From NCBI RefSeq assembly GCF_002970975.1, contig NZ_PNFA01000013.1, positions 62,001-126,000 on the forward strand: a DNA stretch of 64,000 bases, given 5' to 3'. Below, in pieces: positions 55,280-63,779 of the stretch (positions within the stretch are counted from its first letter, which is position 1; each line of letters begins with the position of its first letter). This DNA is from Microbacterium halophytorum. GTDB lineage: Bacteria; Actinomycetota; Actinomycetes; Actinomycetales; Microbacteriaceae. Made by a program: the position numbers and the translations under genes. The notes under the pieces are model-generated. The model saw only the letters and a program-made list of their open reading frames with translations. It searched no databases and was not told the origin of the DNA.

Positions 55280-56467
55280 ATGAGCCAGAACCAGAACTAC
55301 CTCGCCGTGATCAAGGTCGTCGGCGTGGGCGGCGGCGGCGTGAACGCCGTCAACCGGATGATCGAGCTCGGCCTCCGCGGGGTCGAGTTCATCGCCGTGA
55401 ACACCGACGCGCAGGCGCTGCTGATGAGCGACGCCGACGTGAAGCTCGACGTGGGTCGCGAGCTCACGCGCGGGCTCGGTGCCGGCGCGGACCCCGAGGT
55501 GGGTCGCCGCGCCGCCGAAGACCACCAGGAGGAGATCGAGCAGGCGCTGTCGGGCGCCGACATGGTGTTCGTCACCGCGGGTGAGGGCGGCGGCACCGGC
55601 ACGGGCGCCGCACCCGTCGTCGCGCGCATCGCGAAGTCGATCGGTGCGCTTACGATCGGCGTCGTCACGAAGCCCTTCTCATTCGAGGGGCGCCGGCGCC
55701 AGCAGCAGGCGGAGCTGGGCGTGGCGACCCTGAAGGAAGAGGTCGACACCCTCATCGTGGTGCCGAACGACCGGCTCCTCGAGATCAGCGACCGCGGCAT
55801 CTCGATGGTCGAGGCCTTCGCAACCGCCGACCAGGTGCTCCTCGCCGGTGTGCAGGGCATCACCGACCTGATCACGACACCGGGCCTGATCAACCTCGAC
55901 TTCGCCGACGTCAAGAGCGTCATGCAGGGGGCAGGATCCGCGCTCATGGGCATCGGCTCGGCGCGCGGTGCCGATCGGGCGATCAAAGCCGCCGAACTCG
56001 CCGTCGAGTCGCCGCTGCTCGAGGCGTCGATCGAGGGCGCGCACGGCGTGCTGCTGTCGATCCAGGGCGGTTCCAACCTCGGCATCTTCGAGATCAACGA
56101 TGCGGCGCAGCTCGTCAAGGAGGCGGCGCACCCCGAGGCGAACATCATCTTCGGCACCGTCATCGACGACACCCTCGGCGACGAGGTCCGCGTCACGGTG
56201 ATCGCCGCCGGCTTCGACGGCGGCGAGCCGCAGGCCAAGCTCGAGGTGCCGGCGATGGCGGCGCGGCCCGCCGTCCCGCAGGAGTCGAACAGCGCGCCGG
56301 CCCCGACTGGGGAGCGGAACGATGACGACGCCGAGGCGACCGATCCGTTCGCGCCCCGGCGCGAGCAGCCGGTCCCCGTGCAGGCGGCCCCGCCCGTCGT
56401 GCCGGACTCAGCCGGCTTCGACCAGGCGTTCGGCGACGACCTCGACATCCCCGAATTCCTGAAGTGA
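55280..56467 (+). CDS. ftsZ: Cell division GTPase FtsZ
   Basis: Tubulin-like GTPase that forms the Z-ring, 395 aa. N-terminal [15 protein letters not shown], the tubulin signature [13 protein letters not shown] (near 102-114), and the T7 loop [11 protein letters not shown] are present. A disordered linker (about 315-385) leads to the conserved C-terminal peptide DLDIPEFLK that binds SepF. ATG 55280 has a GGAGG site (55271-55275). The stop overlaps yggS (GTGA). Confidence 0.98.
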   Translation: MSQNQNYLAVIKVVGVGGGGVNAVNRMIELGLRGVEFIAVNTDAQALLMSDADVKLDVGRELTRGLGAGADPEVGRRAAEDHQEEIEQALSGADMVFVTAGEGGGTGTGAAPVVARIAKSIGALTIGVVTKPFSFEGRRRQQQAELGVATLKEEVDTLIVVPNDRLLEISDRGISMVEAFATADQVLLAGVQGITDLITTPGLINLDFADVKSVMQGAGSALMGIGSARGADRAIKAAELAVESPLLEASIEGAHGVLLSIQGGSNLGIFEINDAAQLVKEAAHPEANIIFGTVIDDTLGDEVRVTVIAAGFDGGEPQAKLEVPAMAARPAVPQESNSAPAPTGERNDDDAEATDPFAPRREQPVPVQAAPPVVPDSAGFDQAFGDDLDIPEFLK

Positions 56468-57147
56468 CGCAACCCCTCGCAGACCGCCTCGCCTCGGTCG
56501 ACGCGCGCATCGACGATGCCGCTCGCGCGGCGGGGCGGTCTTCTGCCGACATCACCCGGATCGTCGTCACCAAGTTCCATCCGGCGTCCCTGATCCGGGA
56601 CCTCGCGGAGCTCGGGGTGCGGGACGTCGGCGAGAACCGGCAGCAGGAGCTGACGGCGAAGAGCGCCGAATGCGACGGGCTCGGCGTGCGCTGGCACTTC
56701 ATCGGGCAGGCGCAGACGAAGAAAGCGCGGGCGATCCGGCGCGCGGCGTCCGTCGTGCACTCGGTCGACCGCGAGCGGCTCGTCGACGCGCTGGACGCCG
56801 CCGGCGAGGGGCAGGATCCGCTCGACGTTCTGGTGCAGGTGAACCTCACGGACGACGAGGGCAGGGGAGGCGCTGCGCCCGACGGCATCGAGAGCCTCGC
56901 CGAGCGCATCGCCGGAAGCGCGGGGCTCGTCCTGCGGGGCGTCATGGCCGTTGCGCCGCTCGGCGAGGAGCCGGGCGCCGCGTTCGCGCGGCTCGCCGAT
57001 TGCGCCGGAACCGTGCGCTCCGTCGTCCCCGACGCGACATGGATCTCCGCGGGCATGACGGGGGACTTCGAAGAGGCGATCGCGCACGGCGCGACACACC
57101 TGCGAATCGGCGCGGCAATCACGGGCCCGAGGCCCCCGAGGGCATAG
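56464..57147 (+). CDS. YggS/PLPBP family pyridoxal phosphate homeostasis protein
   Basis: Single-domain TIM-barrel PLP-binding protein with no known catalytic activity, 227 aa. The PLP lysine is in [11 protein letters not shown] (about residue 37), and other family marks are [32 protein letters not shown] and [16 protein letters not shown]. It controls vitamin B6 and amino-acid balance and sits between ftsZ and sepF in most actinobacteria. GTG 56464 overlaps ftsZ; the TAG stop is part of the TAGCCT box for sepF. Confidence 0.94.
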   Translation: MTQPLADRLASVDARIDDAARAAGRSSADITRIVVTKFHPASLIRDLAELGVRDVGENRQQELTAKSAECDGLGVRWHFIGQAQTKKARAIRRAASVVHSVDRERLVDALDAAGEGQDPLDVLVQVNLTDDEGRGGAAPDGIESLAERIAGSAGLVLRGVMAVAPLGEEPGAAFARLADCAGTVRSVVPDATWISAGMTGDFEEAIAHGATHLRIGAAITGPRPPRA

Positions 57148-57150
57148 CCT
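57145..57150 (+). promoter_or_regulatory. Putative -10 element (TAGCCT) overlapping the yggS stop, for sepF
   Basis: The hexamer starts with the yggS TAG stop and would give a leader of about 22 nt that includes the sepF ribosome binding site. Confidence 0.35.
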
Positions 57151-57178
57151 CGGAACAACCAGCACGATGGAGGACGCG

Positions 57179-57670
57179 ATGGGCAACCCGCTGAAGAAGA
57201 CGATGGTCTACCTCGGCCTGGCGGACGAGGAAGCCTACGACGAGGCCGCCGCCCGGGCGGAGGAGCCGCGACAGGAGCGCGAGGAGCGCCCCGCGCGTGC
57301 CGAGCGCACGGAGGAGCCGGAGCCGAAGACGGCACCGGTCACGCCGCTGCGCCGCCCCGCCGTCGTGCGCCAGCCCGCTCAGGGCTCGGTGACGGAGATC
57401 GTCACGGTCCACCCGAAGCAGTACCGCGACGCTCAGGCGATCGCGGAGCACTTCCGCGACGGCGTGCCCGTCATCATGAACCTCTCGCAGATGAGCGACG
57501 CCGACGCGCGCCGGCTCGTCGATTTCGCGAGCGGCCTGTCGCTCGGGCTCTACGGCCGCATCGAGCGCGTCACGGCGAAGGTGTTCCTGCTCAGCCCCGA
57601 GAACATCCAGGTCTCGGGTGACGGCAGCATCACGGCCGACGTCGACGGCCCGGCCGCCGCGCTGTCCTGA
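57179..57670 (+). CDS. sepF: Cell division protein SepF
   Basis: FtsZ membrane anchor and ring organiser, 163 aa. The start [18 protein letters not shown] matches the conserved membrane-binding amphipathic N-terminus. A charged linker (20-65) precedes the dimerising SepF domain: [39 protein letters not shown] and [14 protein letters not shown] 57179 is chosen because GGAGGA lies just upstream and homologues start there; ATG 57167 would add four residues. Confidence 0.96.
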   Translation: MGNPLKKTMVYLGLADEEAYDEAAARAEEPRQEREERPARAERTEEPEPKTAPVTPLRRPAVVRQPAQGSVTEIVTVHPKQYRDAQAIAEHFRDGVPVIMNLSQMSDADARRLVDFASGLSLGLYGRIERVTAKVFLLSPENIQVSGDGSITADVDGPAAALS

Positions 57671-57714
57671 TCATCAGGCTCAGCGCGCGCAGAGGCTCGC
57701 GCGGTCTCCCACGA

Positions 57715-57720
57715 TAGGCT
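57715..57720 (+). promoter_or_regulatory. -10 element (TAGGCT) of the leaderless YggT gene
   Basis: TAGGCT ends 7 nt before GTG 57728 and supports that start. Confidence 0.4.
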
Positions 57721-57727
57721 GGTCTGC

Positions 57728-58024
57728 GTGTTCGGTTGGATCTTCACCGCTGTCTACAGCCTGCTCGTGGTCTACCTGCTGGTGCTGTGGGCGCGGCTCA
57801 TCCTGAGCTACATCCCGATGTTCAATCGGGGGTGGCGACCGAAGGGTGCCGGGCTCGTGTTCGCGGAGGCCGTGTACACCGTGACCGACCCGCCGATCAA
57901 ACTGCTGCGTCGCTTCATTCCTCCGCTGCGGCTCGGCCAGGTTTCGATCGACTTCTCCTTCATGCTGGTGATGTTCGCGTGCATCATCCTCATGTCGTTC
58001 ACGAGCGTGCTCGCCAGGGTGTGA
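57728..58024 (+). CDS. YggT family membrane protein
   Basis: Small membrane protein, 98 aa, two hydrophobic regions (residues about 4-28 and 74-95) joined by the conserved YggT stretch, with VYTVTDPPIKLLRRFIPP as its core. YggT genes lie between sepF and divIVA throughout Gram-positive dcw clusters. The role is not established, though links to envelope stress and division have been proposed. The start is GTG and probably leaderless. Confidence 0.93.
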   Translation: MFGWIFTAVYSLLVVYLLVLWARLILSYIPMFNRGWRPKGAGLVFAEAVYTVTDPPIKLLRRFIPPLRLGQVSIDFSFMLVMFACIILMSFTSVLARV

Positions 58025-58136
58025 GCGCGTCGCCCATCGTCGCGCGGTCGGGGCCCGGGGGTATGCTTGCTTCGCAAGGAGCGCCCAGGCCGACGCCCGT
58101 GGCCACTGTCCATCTCAATTTCACGAGGAGTTACCC

Positions 58137-58739
58137 ATGGCACTGACCCCGGATGACGTCGTCACGAAGGAATTCAGCAACGTCCGCTTCAAGGAGGGCT
58201 TCGACCCGGAAGAGGTCGATGACTACCTCGACGAGATCGTCAAGGAGTGGCGCGCCACGATCGCCGAGCGCGATGAGCTGAAGGCCAAGGTCGCCGAGCT
58301 CGAGAAGGAGCTCGCCGCCGCGAAGTCGGCGAAGCCCGCAACCGCCGCGGCGTCCGCGCCCGCTCCTGCCGCTGCACCGGCTCCCGCTGCCGACGCCTCG
58401 GGCGGCGCAGCGAGCACCAACGCGCTCGGCATCCTCGAGCGCGCCCAGCGCCTGCACGACGAGCACGTCGCCGAGGGCAAGGCGGAGGCCGAGAAGCTCG
58501 TCGGCGAGGCCACGAGCGAGGCCGAGAAGATCGTCGGCACCGCGAAGAAGGAGCGCAACGAGGTCCGGACGAAGCTCGAGACCGAGCGGAAGACGCTCGA
58601 GTCGCGCATCACCGAGCTCCGCAACTTCGAGCGCGACTACCGCCAGGAGCTGCGCGGTTACTTCGAGGGCAAGCTGAAGGACCTGGACACGTCCGGGTCC
58701 TCGTCGTCCGAGACGCCCGTCTCGGCGATCGGCCTGTAG
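58137..58739 (+). CDS. wag31: DivIVA-family polar growth protein Wag31
   Basis: Coiled-coil scaffold at the cell poles that directs polar wall growth in actinobacteria, 200 aa. The N-terminal lipid-binding domain reads LTPDDVVTKEFSNVRFKEGF with DPEEVDDYLDEI. A first coiled coil (to about 65), an Ala/Pro linker (about 65-95) and a long second coiled coil (98-185) follow. This length is on the short side for Wag31. ATG 58137 has a GAGGAG site; TATGCT (58061-58066) may be the -10 box of a leader of about 65 nt. Confidence 0.96.
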   Translation: MALTPDDVVTKEFSNVRFKEGFDPEEVDDYLDEIVKEWRATIAERDELKAKVAELEKELAAAKSAKPATAAASAPAPAAAPAPAADASGGAASTNALGILERAQRLHDEHVAEGKAEAEKLVGEATSEAEKIVGTAKKERNEVRTKLETERKTLESRITELRNFERDYRQELRGYFEGKLKDLDTSGSSSSETPVSAIGL

Positions 58740-58749
58740 ACCGCGCGTC

Positions 58750-59529
58750 TTGGGCGGTCGCGCACCTCTGCGAACGGCGGCGGCCAGCGGCATCATCGCG
58801 ATCCTCGCGGTGCTGGTGCTGGCCGCCGACCAGTTGAGCAAGTACTTCGTCCTGCAGAACCTCGAGCCGGGCGTCACGCAGGACGTCTGGGGCGAGGCGC
58901 TCCAGTTCGTCCTCGTCTTCAATCCGGGCGCCGCCTTCTCGCTGGGCGAGGGCGTCACGTGGATCTTCACGATCGCGATGTCGGTCGTCGCCGCAGCGAT
59001 CGTCTACCTCGCCGCGACCCGGGTGCGGTCGCGGCTGTGGGCCGTCGTCCTCGGTCTGCTGCTGGGCGGCGTCCTCGGCAACCTCTGCGATCGGCTGTTC
59101 CGGGACCCCGGCTTCGCCGTCGGCCACGTCGTCGACTTCATCCTGACCCCCTGGATGTGGTTCTGGACGCCGAACGCTGCCATCTACAACGTCGCGGACA
59201 TCTTCATCGTCGGCGGCATGGCCTCGGTCGCTCTGCTGCTCATCATCGGCATCGAGCTCGACGGCAGCCGCGTGCAGAAGGAAAAGAAGGCCGCGGGGGC
59301 CGACGCTGAAGCGGTCGACGACTCTGCTGCTGCCGATGCCGAAACGACGGACGCCGGTGCCGAGCCCGTCGGCGGGGCGCCGGATGTCGCACCCCGCACG
59401 GGCGACGTCACCGTGCCGACGAGCGCGACGCCGGATGCGGCGGAGCGGGCCTCCGCAGAGCCGGAGCCGAGGGAAGCGGAACCAACGGAGCGGGACGCTC
59501 CGGCCGACGGACCGCGGGAGCGCGACTGA
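58750..59529 (+). CDS. lspA: Lipoprotein signal peptidase II with C-terminal extension
   Basis: Aspartyl protease that cleaves prolipoprotein signal peptides, 259 aa. Four helices and the catalytic aspartates in GNLCDRLFR and [11 protein letters not shown] are present, as are DQLSKYFV and NPGAAFS. The enzyme proper ends near residue 175. The remaining 80 residues are an Ala/Glu/Asp/Pro-rich tail not found in standard LspA (about 160-200 aa). Start is TTG 58750, 10 nt after wag31. The stop overlaps the rluD ATG by one base (TGATG). Confidence 0.95.
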   Translation: MGGRAPLRTAAASGIIAILAVLVLAADQLSKYFVLQNLEPGVTQDVWGEALQFVLVFNPGAAFSLGEGVTWIFTIAMSVVAAAIVYLAATRVRSRLWAVVLGLLLGGVLGNLCDRLFRDPGFAVGHVVDFILTPWMWFWTPNAAIYNVADIFIVGGMASVALLLIIGIELDGSRVQKEKKAAGADAEAVDDSAAADAETTDAGAEPVGGAPDVAPRTGDVTVPTSATPDAAERASAEPEPREAEPTERDAPADGPRERD

Positions 59530-60455
59530 TGGAGTCACGGAGCCTCACGGTTCCCGAGGAGCTCGACGGCGCCCGCGTCGACGCGGCCATCGCGCAGCTC
59601 CTCGACCTCTCGCGCACCTTCGCCGCGGAGATCGCCGAGTCGGGCGGCGCGTTCGTGGATGCCCGCGGAGTCCGCAAGTCCGACCGCGTGACGGCCGGCG
59701 CGCGCCTCGACGTGGCGTGGGTCCCGAAGGAGGAGCCGCGCGCGGTCGCGGAGGTCGTGCCAGAGCTCGGCATCATCTTCCAGGACGAGCACCTCGTCGT
59801 CGTCGACAAGCCCGTCGGCGTCGCGGCGCACCCGTCGCCCGGCTGGGAGGGCCCGACCGTCGTCGGTGCGCTGATGGGCCTCGGCGTCTCGGTCGCGACA
59901 TCCGGTGCCGCCGAGCGGCAGGGCATCGTGCACCGGCTCGACGTCGGCACATCCGGGCTCATGGTCGTCGCGAAGTCGGAGCTCGCCTACACCCAGCTGA
60001 AGCGTGCCTTCAAGGAGCGCACGGTCGACAAGGTCTACCACGCGATCGTGCAGGGGCACCCCGACCCGCTCGCCGGCACGATCGACGCGCCGATCGGCCG
60101 CCACCCGAACCACTCGTGGAAGTTCGCGGTGCGGCCCGAGGGCAAGCCCTCCGTCACGCACTACGAGACGGTTGAGGCGTTCCCGGGAGCGTCGCTGCTC
60201 GAGATCCACCTCGAGACGGGCCGCACCCACCAGATCCGGGTGCACATGGCGGCGCACCGGCACCCCTGCGTCGGCGACCCGCTCTACGGCGCCGACCCGA
60301 CGCTGTCGGCGAAGCTCGGCCTGACGCGCCAGTGGCTGCACGCGCACCGCCTCGCGTTCGAGCACCCCGCCACGGGCGACCGCGTGGAGTTCGCCTCGCC
60401 GTACCCGCCCGACCTCCAGCACGCCTACGACCTGCTGGCCGACGGCCTCTACTGA
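59529..60455 (+). CDS. rluD: RluA-family 23S rRNA pseudouridine synthase
   Basis: Pseudouridine synthase, 308 aa. An S4-like N-terminal domain (residues 1-75) precedes the catalytic domain with [18 protein letters not shown], where the Asp in HRLD is the nucleophile. The RluA signatures [22 protein letters not shown] and QWLHAHRL are present. It overlaps lspA by one base and ends the dcw-linked run, as in other actinobacteria. The precise rRNA target cannot be told from sequence; RluD-like is the usual label. Confidence 0.93.
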   Translation: MESRSLTVPEELDGARVDAAIAQLLDLSRTFAAEIAESGGAFVDARGVRKSDRVTAGARLDVAWVPKEEPRAVAEVVPELGIIFQDEHLVVVDKPVGVAAHPSPGWEGPTVVGALMGLGVSVATSGAAERQGIVHRLDVGTSGLMVVAKSELAYTQLKRAFKERTVDKVYHAIVQGHPDPLAGTIDAPIGRHPNHSWKFAVRPEGKPSVTHYETVEAFPGASLLEIHLETGRTHQIRVHMAAHRHPCVGDPLYGADPTLSAKLGLTRQWLHAHRLAFEHPATGDRVEFASPYPPDLQHAYDLLADGLY

Positions 60456-60525
60456 CGGCCACCCGCACATGTTTCCGCGGCCTTCCACAGTGTCTGTCGT
60501 GAGCCGCAGAGCGCATAGGGACGCC

Positions 60526-60616
60526 GGCATCGGCTCCGAGCCGCGGCAGAATCTCTGAGCCGCGGCAGAATCTTCCGGGTTATGCCGCGGCTGGAGGATT
60601 CTGCAGTGTGTCGGCG
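60526..60616 (+). repeat. 91-bp direct repeat, copy A
   Basis: This copy is 85 of 91 bases identical to 61741-61831 in the same orientation, 1215 bp apart, and the two bracket the AbiEi-DUF559 gene. Inside, AGCCGCGG is followed twice by CAGAATC, then CCGCGGCT and GATTCTG, giving two mutually exclusive hairpins. Confidence 0.85.
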
Positions 60617-60645
60617 CCGCCTGTGTCGTACGTGGAGCTCACCGG

Positions 60646-61476
60646 TTACGCGGCCAGGCGGGCGACGACTCGGCGCAGTTCGGCCTCAACCCGCGGCCAG
60701 TCGTGCATCACGTCGTAGTAGTCGAATCGGAGCGGCACGTACCCGAGCGCGACGAGCTCGCGGTCGTGGCGGATGTCACTGCGCCGCTGTGCGGCATCAC
60801 GGTGGAAAGCCCAACCGTCGAGCTGCACCGCGATGCGTCGGCCGATCAGGGCGTCGACCCTGTGACCGGCGATCTTCACCTGCTGCGTCACCTGCAGGCC
60901 CATGCGCCGACACCGCCAGACGAACGTCGACTCGACGCCGGAATCGGACCAAGCACCGACCTCTGCGGCCAGTTCGCGAGCGATCGGATGGACCCACGGT
61001 GTTGCGCGCAGTTGTTCGACCGTAACGGCTTCTGCCGCAATCGCCGATTCCCACACTGCGAATGCGTGCTCTGCCGCCAGACACAGGGCGACGTTCGCCA
61101 GGATGTTCGGCACGCTGTCGAACAGCGACCGCGTGTCGCGCGCGGTCAGCGGGGAGGAACGATGCACGCGCCCCGACAGCGGCCGGTCGGACCACGTCTG
61201 AGGCACGGCGAAATGGGGCTGATCGTGCTGGTCGCCCGGCGGCCTCCAGAGCCCGTGGTGCTCGAGCGCCGAGACGCACGTGATGACCGCCCCGCTCCGG
61301 GCGGCGGTCACGATCATCGGTTCAGCACGGGGGAGCACGAGCCAGCGCCGCCGCAGCAACGGGACGTCCTCGGCCCTTCGTGCGGAGAGGATCTGCTTCG
61401 GTGACCACCCGTGCTCCAAGAGTTCCGATCGGTGCAACCAGCCGCCGTTGGCTTTGAGCAGCGCATCCAGTGACAT
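60646..61476 (-). CDS. AbiEi-like winged helix fused to DUF559 nuclease-like domain
   Basis: Predicted DNA-interacting protein, 276 aa. The N-terminal part (1-60; LDALLKANGGWLHRSELLEH, QILSARR, LLRRRWLVLP) resembles type IV antitoxin AbiEi winged helices. The C-terminal 100 residues are a DUF559 Vsr/PD-(D/E)XK-like fold: SGVESTFVWR, HRVDALIGRRIAVQLDG, WAFHRDAAQRRSDIRHDREL and VPLRFDYYDV. The catalytic position after VQ is LDG. ATG 61476 has an AAGGAGT site. No AbiEii toxin gene is adjacent, and 91-bp repeats flank the gene. Function unknown; nuclease activity is inference. Confidence 0.78.
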   Translation of the reverse strand: MSLDALLKANGGWLHRSELLEHGWSPKQILSARRAEDVPLLRRRWLVLPRAEPMIVTAARSGAVITCVSALEHHGLWRPPGDQHDQPHFAVPQTWSDRPLSGRVHRSSPLTARDTRSLFDSVPNILANVALCLAAEHAFAVWESAIAAEAVTVEQLRATPWVHPIARELAAEVGAWSDSGVESTFVWRCRRMGLQVTQQVKIAGHRVDALIGRRIAVQLDGWAFHRDAAQRRSDIRHDRELVALGYVPLRFDYYDVMHDWPRVEAELRRVVARLAA

Positions 61477-61740
61477 TGGTACTCCTTCGAGAGGGACGCC
61501 TCCAGAGTTGCGTTCGCAAGGTCGGCGCGGAAGCGGTGGACCCTGGTTGTGGATGGACATCACCGTCTCTCGGGCTTGTGGAGCAGGCTTCGACGCTCAC
61601 ACCATCCGTCAGACGGGCCCTCGGGCGACCCCGTCGATTCGGCGGCACCGCGGCTGGGCGGTTGTGCGGTGGGTCAGTGCACTGGCGCGCCCCTCCCGCG
61701 GACTGCGCGAGGTGCGCACTGTCCGGCGCCGCTGGGCGCT
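61477..61740. other. Non-coding gap upstream of the DUF559 gene
   Basis: Apart from the ribosome binding site of the DUF559 gene at its left end, I see no gene, promoter or RNA in this stretch. Repeat copy B follows directly. Confidence 0.4.
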
Positions 61741-61831
61741 GGCATCGGCTTCGAGCCGCGGCAGAATCTCTGAGCCACGGCAGAATCGTCCGGATTATGC
61801 CGCGGCTGGAGGATTTTGCAGTGTCTCGGCG
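61741..61831 (+). repeat. 91-bp direct repeat, copy B
   Basis: The second copy, with six substitutions relative to 60526-60616. One change lies in the second AGCCGCGG (now AGCCACGG) and one in GATTCTG (now GATTTTG), so its hairpins are weaker. Confidence 0.85.
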
Positions 61832-61909
61832 TCGGTTCACCTTCGCCGATGCAGCCCGGTTCGACATGGGAGGGTTCCGGATGTCCGAGGGATGGTGCAC
61901 GCTCATCGC

Positions 61910-62491
61910 ATGGGGATCGAGGTGCGGCCGGCAACCGAGTTCGACGACGTGGCGGTGCTGCTCGGGCCGAAGAAGCCGACCAGCAACGTGTGCTTCTGCC
62001 TGAGCTACCGCATCGGCAGCAAGGAGAACCAGGAACTGCGCGGGCCGGCGCGTGCGGACAGGGTGCGGGAGTTGTGCCGGCACGACCCGCCGCCCGGCGT
62101 CATTGCCTACCTCGACGGAGACCCGGTCGGATGGGCGGCGGTGCACCCGCGCCGCGACACCACCTTCGCGCGCAATCGTCTCATCCCGCACGTCGATGAC
62201 CTCGATGTCTGGTCGCTGTGGTGCATCCGCGTGCGGCCCGGGTATCGCAAGCAGGGCATCACACACGCGCTGATCGATGGCGCCGTGGCACACGCGGCGG
62301 AACGCGGGGCGCCGGCCATCGAGGGCTACCCGGTGGACAACCGAGGTGAGCGCGTCGATCAGACGATGGCGTACGTCGGCACCAAGGCGCTGTTCGAGGT
62401 GTCCGGCTTCGTGCAGGCGGCCGAGACCGGGTCGGTCCTGAACGGGTTCCCGCGCGTCCTGATGCGCAGACAGCTCTCGTCGACATCGTGA
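61910..62491 (+). CDS. GNAT family N-acetyltransferase
   Basis: Acetyl-CoA-dependent acetyltransferase, 193 aa. The core acetyl-CoA loop is VRPGYRKQGITHALIDGAVA, preceded by the strand DLDVWSLWCI, and the later motif is GAPAIEGYPVDN. The N-terminal stretch PKKPTSNVCFCLSYRIGSKE is shared with a group of uncharacterised actinobacterial GNATs. ATG 61910 is chosen because homologue-like sequence begins there; ATG 61892 would add six residues (MVHAHR). No good ribosome binding site is seen for either. The substrate is unknown. It lies just after repeat copy B. Confidence 0.82.
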   Translation: MGIEVRPATEFDDVAVLLGPKKPTSNVCFCLSYRIGSKENQELRGPARADRVRELCRHDPPPGVIAYLDGDPVGWAAVHPRRDTTFARNRLIPHVDDLDVWSLWCIRVRPGYRKQGITHALIDGAVAHAAERGAPAIEGYPVDNRGERVDQTMAYVGTKALFEVSGFVQAAETGSVLNGFPRVLMRRQLSSTS

Positions 62492-62713
62492 GCGTGCAGG
62501 GCCCCGGAGGATCCGGGCAGAAGCGACCGCAGACATCCGGCTGAGGGACGGTGCACGCGATCATGGCGCGGGAGCTCGGAATGAGGCGCGACAGAGGAAT
62601 CCAGGGCGCACGGAGCCACGCGTGTGATCGTTGGGCCGGGCGCACGGAACCGCGCGCGTGCGCAGATCGGGTTTGTGTGCGGCTGGGCGGCACTTCGGTG
62701 AGGCCTCCGCCGA
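62492..62713. other. Non-coding gap between GNAT and HAAS genes
   Basis: A 222-bp convergent gap. I see no convincing hairpin, RNA or small gene in it. Confidence 0.4.
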
Positions 62714-63778
62714 CTAGTCGCCGCACCGCACCGTGCGGGCGCGCTTGACCCAGCCGTCGGCGATGCCGCCCGCCGCGATCGCGGCGCCCCCGACGCCGAT
62801 CACCACGGCGACGACCGTCAGCACCTCTGGGCCGACACCGGTGCGCTCGACGATGATGTCGATCAGGCGCGGGTTGAACAGGTCGCCGCGCCCCAACAGC
62901 GTGAGGAGCCAGCTCACGCCGATCAGGTTCAGCGCGGTGTTCGCCACGGCGAGGGAGGTCGTCCAGCGGCCCCGGATGTACAGGACGATCTGGAAGGCGA
63001 TCGACAGCGCGAAGACGCCGAAGAGCCCGGCGATCCACCACGGCCACAGCCCGGGGGAGAAGATCTCGACCACCTCGCCGTCGAGCACGATCCAACCGAC
63101 CGCGTGATCCCACCAGAAGCCGACGGCCGTGGCGGCGAGCACGATCGCGGTCGCGATCGGATCGGCGAGGCTGCGGTGTGCGGCCACGGCTTTCGGCAAC
63201 TGGTCGACGGTCCAGGCCGCACCGCGCCGCGTGCGGCTCGGAAGCTGTTCGACCGTCCAGGCGGATGCCCGACGATCGCGGTCCGACGGCGCGGCCGTTG
63301 GGTCCGCCGCCGGGACCCTGGTGTTCTGATCGGCGAGCGCGATGCGCTCCGCGACCGCGAAGCCGAGCGTCGTCCAGAAGAACACGTGCATCGCTGTGGT
63401 GACGCCCGCGGCGAAGAACTCGGCGACGATGATGCCGATGCTCTCGCCATTCCCGATGGGTTCGATCGTCGCGAGCAGCCCGATCGAGACGGGCACGAAC
63501 GCGAGCAGCAGGCGGAGCAGCCGCAGCCAGGTCAGGTAGTAGCGCGGGCCGATCAGCTGAAGCGGTCGGTCGGACAGGCCGGCGGCGAGCCTGGCGGGGT
63601 CGCCGAGCTCCTCGAGCGCAGCGCGCTCGGCGGCATCCGGGGCCTCGCCCTGCTCGACACGGGCCTCGACGGCGTCGGCGATCGACGCGCCGAGCTCGCG
63701 GCGCACGTCGTCGTGGGCATCGGGGGAGATGCCCCGCAGGGTTGCGGCGATGTAGCGGTCGGTGAGCGTGGATGTCAT
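62714..63778 (-). CDS. HAAS/permease-prefix domain membrane protein
   Basis: Membrane protein, 354 aa. The N-terminal 75 residues (LTDRYIAATLRGISPDAHDD, then VRRELGASIADAVEARVEQG and AALEELGDPARLAAGL) form the helical HAAS domain typical of proteins paired with PadR regulators. About six to seven helices follow in three groups. Two copies of AWTVxQLP (near 175 and 190) lie in the central loop. Its ATG lies 1 nt past the stop of the PadR gene, with GAGGAGGG as ribosome binding site, so PadR likely represses the pair. The function is unknown. Confidence 0.82.
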   Translation of the reverse strand: MTSTLTDRYIAATLRGISPDAHDDVRRELGASIADAVEARVEQGEAPDAAERAALEELGDPARLAAGLSDRPLQLIGPRYYLTWLRLLRLLLAFVPVSIGLLATIEPIGNGESIGIIVAEFFAAGVTTAMHVFFWTTLGFAVAERIALADQNTRVPAADPTAAPSDRDRRASAWTVEQLPSRTRRGAAWTVDQLPKAVAAHRSLADPIATAIVLAATAVGFWWDHAVGWIVLDGEVVEIFSPGLWPWWIAGLFGVFALSIAFQIVLYIRGRWTTSLAVANTALNLIGVSWLLTLLGRGDLFNPRLIDIIVERTGVGPEVLTVVAVVIGVGGAAIAAGGIADGWVKRARTVRCGD

Positions 63779-63779
63779 G

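Noticed and set aside
60526..61831. CRISPR array formed by the 91-bp repeats
   Set aside because: There are only two copies, 1.2 kb apart, with a gene between them and no cas genes.
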